10,116 bases of DNA, from the NCBI GenBank assembly GCA_029933495.1, contig JAOZOC010000078.1, positions 1-10,116 of the forward strand, written 5' to 3'. The notes under the pieces are model-generated. The model did not search any database, was not told where the DNA came from, and was given only the letters and a program-made list of their open reading frames with translations. Position 1 is the first letter of the stretch; each line of letters opens with the position of its first letter. This stretch comes from Bacteroidales bacterium. Its GTDB lineage: Bacteria > Bacteroidota > Bacteroidia > Bacteroidales > JAADJA01. Positions 7,581 to 10,116 of the stretch are shown here, piece by piece. The position numbers and the translations under genes were made by a program.

Positions 7581-8543
7581 ATGTATAATTCAGACGTTGA
7601 AGCTTTAGATGCATTTGTTCAAAAATATAGAGATCTCAGAAAGGAGATCGCAAAAGTTATTGTTGGTCAGGAACAGGTTTTGGACGACCTGTTAATTGCT
7701 ATTTTTTCCAGAGGACATGCTCTCCTGGTCGGAGTTCCCGGACTTGCAAAAACACTAATGGTTAATACTTTGTCTGAAACACTTGGCTTAAAATACAATA
7801 GGATTCAGTTTACTCCCGACCTGATGCCATCTGATATTATTGGTACTGAGATATTGGACGAAAGTCGTCATTTCAGATTTAACAAAGGGCCGGTTTTTGC
7901 AAATATTATCCTTGCGGATGAGATAAACCGAACACCTCCCAAGACACAGGCTGCACTTTTAGAAGCTATGCAGGAAAAAGCTGTTACTGTTGCCGGCAAC
8001 CGCTATAAGCTTGAAGAACCTTTCTTTGTCCTCGCAACACAAAATCCGATAGAGCAGGAGGGTACCTATCCTTTACCCGAAGCTCAGCTCGACAGGTTTA
8101 TGTTTAATATCTGGCTCGATTATCCCTCTTTTAAGGAAGAGATTGATGTTGTTAAGTCAACTACGACGGAATATGAAGCTGATCTGAAGATTATTCTTTC
8201 ATCAGAGGAGATAATATATTTTCAGAATCTTATTCGCCGGATTCCTGTTCCTGACAATGTGTATGAATATGCTGTCAGACTTGTTGCCAAAACCCGCCGG
8301 TTAACGGAAAGTGCTCATCCGTGGGCCAACGATTACCTTACATGGGGTGCCGGGCCACGTGCTTCGCAGTATCTTATTATTGGTGCCAAAACCCATGCTG
8401 CAATTCACGGAAAGTATTCGCCCGATATCGAAGATGTGAATGCCGTTGCAGCAACAGTGTTACGTCACAGAATCGTCAGAAACTACAAATCCGAAGCCGA
8501 AGGTATCGGTGTGGATGATATTATTGCCGAATTGCTGAAGTAA
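7581..8543 (+). CDS. MoxR-family AAA+ ATPase
   Basis: A 320-residue cytoplasmic AAA+ ATPase of the MoxR (helix-2-insert) clade, thought to act as a chaperone that activates or matures partner complexes, often those with von Willebrand factor A domains. Landmarks: VGQE (28-31), Walker A GVPGLAKT (51-58), the FTPDLMPSDIIG insert (77-88), Walker B IILADE (109-114), the MQEKAVT loop (130-136), sensor 1 ATQNP (152-156, Asn155), the arginine-finger region EAQLDRF (167-173, Arg172), and the lid-domain GAGPRASQ motif that carries sensor 2. The frame is open upstream to a TTG at 7545, but the ATG at 7581 gives the normal N-terminus. In many Bacteroidota a DUF58 gene and Bat/vWA genes follow directly; here no such gene follows on either strand within the window. 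It lies 75 bases after surA. Confidence 0.95.
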   Translation: MYNSDVEALDAFVQKYRDLRKEIAKVIVGQEQVLDDLLIAIFSRGHALLVGVPGLAKTLMVNTLSETLGLKYNRIQFTPDLMPSDIIGTEILDESRHFRFNKGPVFANIILADEINRTPPKTQAALLEAMQEKAVTVAGNRYKLEEPFFVLATQNPIEQEGTYPLPEAQLDRFMFNIWLDYPSFKEEIDVVKSTTTEYEADLKIILSSEEIIYFQNLIRRIPVPDNVYEYAVRLVAKTRRLTESAHPWANDYLTWGAGPRASQYLIIGAKTHAAIHGKYSPDIEDVNAVAATVLRHRIVRNYKSEAEGIGVDDIIAELLK

Positions 8544-8558
8544 TACGTTATACGGCTC

Positions 8559-8607
8559 GACCTGTAAGGTTTTGTAAGCCTGCTGGGAAGGAAAAACCTT
8601 GCAGGTC
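8559..8607. repeat. Long imperfect palindrome after moxR (possible REP-like element or terminator)
   Basis: GACCTGTAAGGTTTT (8559-8573) pairs with AAAACCTTGCAGGTC (8593-8607) over 15 positions, with one G-U wobble, around a 19-base loop. It starts 16 bases after the moxR stop codon. No U-run follows, so it is not a classic rho-independent terminator, although it could protect the 3' end of the transcript. The symmetric GACCTGYAAGGTTTT arm looks like a dispersed intergenic repeat rather than a one-off hairpin; that is an inference which copy number would test. Confidence 0.75.
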
Positions 8608-8664
8608 TGTGTGGTGCGGATTATGTCTCGTCCTGAATTTAGTTTACACTTTTTACATTTTAAT

Positions 8665-8684
8665 CCTGAATCTTACGATTCAGG
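8665..8684. repeat. Perfect 8-bp palindrome with TTAC loop
   Basis: CCTGAATC (8665-8672) and GATTCAGG (8677-8684) are exact reverse complements around a 4-base loop. This is the second, unrelated hairpin in the non-coding stretch between moxR and the broken DUF559 gene. A weaker TTTCCT/AGGAAA pair (8693-8698, 8716-8721) follows it. Confidence 0.65.
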
Positions 8685-8721
8685 TTGTAGTATTTCCTGC
8701 CTCCGACAGTTTTTGAGGAAA

Positions 8722-8781
8722 GCCCCACTAAATCTCCCCAATAGGGAATGATGCCCCTCTAAATCTCCCCAAGTGGGGAGA
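8722..8781. repeat. Tandem pair of a GC-rich hairpin unit
   Basis: GCCCCACTAAATCTCCCCAA (8722-8741) recurs 31 bases later as GCCCCTCTAAATCTCCCCAA (8753-8772), 19 of 20 bases identical. The second copy ends in a perfect hairpin, TCTCCCC-AAGT-GGGGAGA (8764-8781). The first has a weakened version, TCCC-CAATA-GGGA (8735-8747), as if it had decayed. A further small dyad (ACTG 8784-8787, CAGT 8794-8797) and a TGGGGCT at 8807-8813, complementary to AGCCCCA at 8721-8727, close the block. Together with the palindromes at 8559 and 8665 this accounts for most of the 316 gene-free bases (8544-8859); I see no promoter or coding sequence there. Confidence 0.7.
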
Positions 8782-8859
8782 CTACTGGGGCGGCAGTCTT
8801 TAATCTTGGGGCTAATTTTCATCTTGCTGAGGTGAGGATTAGTATTAAAGTGAAGTGAA

Positions 8860-9339
8860 ATGAAAAAGAGCAATATTTTACTAAAAGCAGAAATGTTCTA
8901 CGGAGCGAGTCCTGAAATATTTAAACGGGCGGGAGAATTGAGGAAGAATATGACGGAAGCTGAAAGAAAACTATGGTCGTTATTTATAAAATAACAGGTT
9001 GAAGGAAAAAGATTCAGAAGGCAGCATCCGGTAAAGACATTTATCGTGGATTTTTATTGTCACGAATGCAAATTGGTTGTTGAAGTTGACGGTAGTATTC
9101 ATATATTTGCAGAACAAAAGGAATATTATATCGGACGTACTTACGAACTGGATAATGATTATGCTGATGCAATAATACAATTGACTGATATTACCGGAAA
9201 AACGGTTAAACAATATAAAACGGGTATGACAATGGATTATCTTATTGTTCAAACGGGAAACCTGAAAAAAGGTAATTATTTTGTTAAATTGATTTTAAAC
9301 AACAGAGAAGCCGGAATGCAAAAGGTTGTAATTCAGTAA
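8860..9339 (+). pseudogene. Broken DUF559 (Vsr-like nuclease) gene fused in frame to a T9SS sorting-domain tail
   Basis: The ATG at 8860 opens a typical DUF559 N-terminus (MFYGASPEIFKRAGELRKN, then EAERKLW), which stops at a TAA at 8992-8994 after 44 codons. The same frame continues immediately with QVEGKRFRRQHP, IVDFYCHECKL and VVEVDGSIH, the core of the PD-(D/E)XK fold, including the Asp of VDF and the ExD of VEVDG. It then reaches EQKEY and GRTYEL. A single base change could have made the stop, as the aligned position normally carries a residue such as Lys, Arg or Asn. After GRTYELDN (about base 9156) DUF559 homology ends. The expected IKVIRF-type strand is missing, and the frame runs into a T9SS C-terminal domain instead. 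Two independent lesions make a functional nuclease unlikely. DUF559 proteins are single-domain, Vsr-like predicted endonucleases of unproven role. The block of palindromes directly upstream may belong to the same element. Confidence 0.85.
9157..9339 (+). other. T9SS type A C-terminal sorting-domain remnant
   Basis: About 60 residues fit the C-terminal part of the Por/type IX sorting domain: DAIIQLTDITGKTVKQY, then the LKKGNYFVKLILNN strand pair, and a final MQKVVIQ. The N-terminal strand with the usual YPNP motif is absent, so this is the tail of a cargo gene whose body has been lost or displaced. It has no start of its own; a GTG at 9046 lies inside the DUF559 core. The terminator just behind it supports its being the authentic 3' end of an old gene. 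Confidence 0.8.
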
Positions 9340-9348
9340 TTTTATTAT

Positions 9349-9383
9349 GGGGAATCTCTTAACTAAGAGGTTCTCCATTTTTT
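9349..9383 (+). terminator. Rho-independent terminator
   Basis: GGGGAATCTCTT (9349-9360) and AAGAGGTTCTCC (9365-9376) form a 12-bp stem with two G-U pairs and an AACT loop, followed by A and six T. It begins 9 bases after the stop codon of the sorting-domain tail. An AT-only dyad (ATTTTTTATT 9377-9386, AATAAAAAAT 9390-9399) overlaps the T-run and reaches to the next start codon. Confidence 0.85.
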
Positions 9384-9400
9384 ATTATCAATAAAAAATT

Positions 9401-10116
9401 ATGAAATCTATTTCAATTACGTTATTACTTGTCTTAGGAATTGTGTTTGGAAATATTTCTTTTTCGCAAGGAGTATATTTTAATAACAGATATGAATCAA
9501 CAACAAATATATGGAATGGAAGTCTCTCAATAATAGAACTTGAAGATGGATATGTAATTGGAGGAACAACAGGAAACCCACAAAATGAACCTTGGCATCA
9601 AATTTCATTAATAAAGCTTGATAATTTGGGCAATAAATTATATGAATACATTATAGGTGATAATGAAGCAGAAAGGGATTTATCCAGAGGTTCATTAATT
9701 GTTGATAATGATAATAATTGTATTTTTTTTACAGGAACTCATAGAGTTTATACGTCAAATTGGGTGCACGACCAATGTATGCTTGTAAAACTAAACATAG
9801 ACCTTGATATAATCTGGACGAAATACTATGGTGAATTGTCTGAGCCGTATGATACAGCATACCTTCCAAGGTGTTTAATTATAAATGAAGATAATCAATA
9901 TGTAGTAGTGGGAATTAAGAAACCATATTCATTACCTTCAAAAGTATTTATATTAAACATTGGTGAAACAGGTGAAAAAGAATGGGAATCAAATTTTGGA
10001 ACAGGTAGCTTTTATTACCAGGGATTTTCTGTTATCCAAACTACCGACGGCGGGTATGCCATAGGCGGGTATCGTTTTCATATAGGCCAGAACGAAACCG
10101 CCGACCCCATCATATA
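9401..10116 (+). CDS. Secreted propeller-like repeat protein, N-terminal part (3' end outside window)
   Basis: The frame is open from the ATG at 9401 to the window end: 238 codons without a stop. A signal peptide (MKSISITLLLVLGIVFG..., likely cut after FS at residue 22, before QG) has no lipobox. After it comes a repeated pattern of a Gly-rich strand followed by a Lys/Asn-rich strand: GYVIGG with LIKLDNLGNKLYE (50-82), CIFFTG with MLVKLNIDLDIIWTKYYG (107-144), YVVVG with FILNIGETGEKEW (167-195), and SVIQTTDGGYAIGGY (210-224). This is the style of Bacteroidota secreted beta-propeller proteins, which usually end in a T9SS sorting domain; that end is not visible here. The function is unknown. 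It starts 18 bases after the terminator, and the A-rich AATAAAAAATT before the ATG would serve as the initiation region. The last 75 bases or so are clearly richer in G+C than the rest of the gene. Confidence 0.85.
   Translation, partial: MKSISITLLLVLGIVFGNISFSQGVYFNNRYESTTNIWNGSLSIIELEDGYVIGGTTGNPQNEPWHQISLIKLDNLGNKLYEYIIGDNEAERDLSRGSLIVDNDNNCIFFTGTHRVYTSNWVHDQCMLVKLNIDLDIIWTKYYGELSEPYDTAYLPRCLIINEDNQYVVVGIKKPYSLPSKVFILNIGETGEKEWESNFGTGSFYYQGFSVIQTTDGGYAIGGYRFHIGQNETADPII

Noticed and set aside
8673..8873. A 66-codon ORF on the minus strand between moxR and the DUF559 gene.
   Set aside because: It consists almost entirely of the palindromic repeat block, overlaps the DUF559 start, and its translation has no recognisable pattern.
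9046..9339. A stand-alone 97-residue protein starting at GTG 9046.
   Set aside because: The GTG encodes the Val of the conserved IVDFYC motif inside the DUF559 core, and homology continues upstream across the TAA. It is part of the broken gene.

Overview
The window looks like a piece of a Bacteroidota chromosome, probably of the Bacteroidales/Marinilabiliales kind; the order is an inference. The signs are moderately AT-rich DNA, start regions without Shine-Dalgarno sequences, TAnnTTTG-type -7 promoter boxes, Bacteroidota-style SurA-like parvulins, and a type IX secretion (T9SS) C-terminal sorting domain near the right end. I see no rRNA, tRNA, CRISPR array, phage gene or intact insertion sequence.

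Left part (1-3022). The 3' part of aroQ (type II dehydroquinase) converges on a family 2 glycosyltransferase gene, with two bases between the stop codons. A short divergent control region (1402-1552) with an inverted repeat and two candidate -7 boxes separates the glycosyltransferase gene from guaB (IMP dehydrogenase).

Middle part (3156-8543). Four genes run in one direction: a 661-residue periplasmic protein with two parvulin domains, a small lipoprotein with a SurA-like helical region but no parvulin domain, a SurA-like chaperone with two parvulin domains, and a MoxR-family AAA+ ATPase. The first three look like an outer-membrane-protein folding set. The lipoprotein gene begins with TTG 9 bases after the TAG stop of the gene before it and in the same frame. 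Several start codons were corrected: surA at the ATG at 6132 and moxR at the ATG at 7581.

Right part (8544-10116). Housekeeping organisation breaks down after moxR. About 315 non-coding bases hold several different palindromes, including a tandem pair of a GC-rich hairpin unit. They lead directly into a broken DUF559 (Vsr-like PD-(D/E)XK nuclease fold) gene. That gene has an in-frame TAA, and its C-terminal part has been replaced, in frame, by the tail of a T9SS cargo protein, which still has a terminator behind it. A new gene for a secreted protein with a propeller-like repeat pattern then starts and runs off the window. The most interesting hypothesis is that the palindromes plus the DUF559 gene form a REP/RAYT-like dispersed element whose decayed copy scars the boundary between the chaperone cluster and a secretome region.
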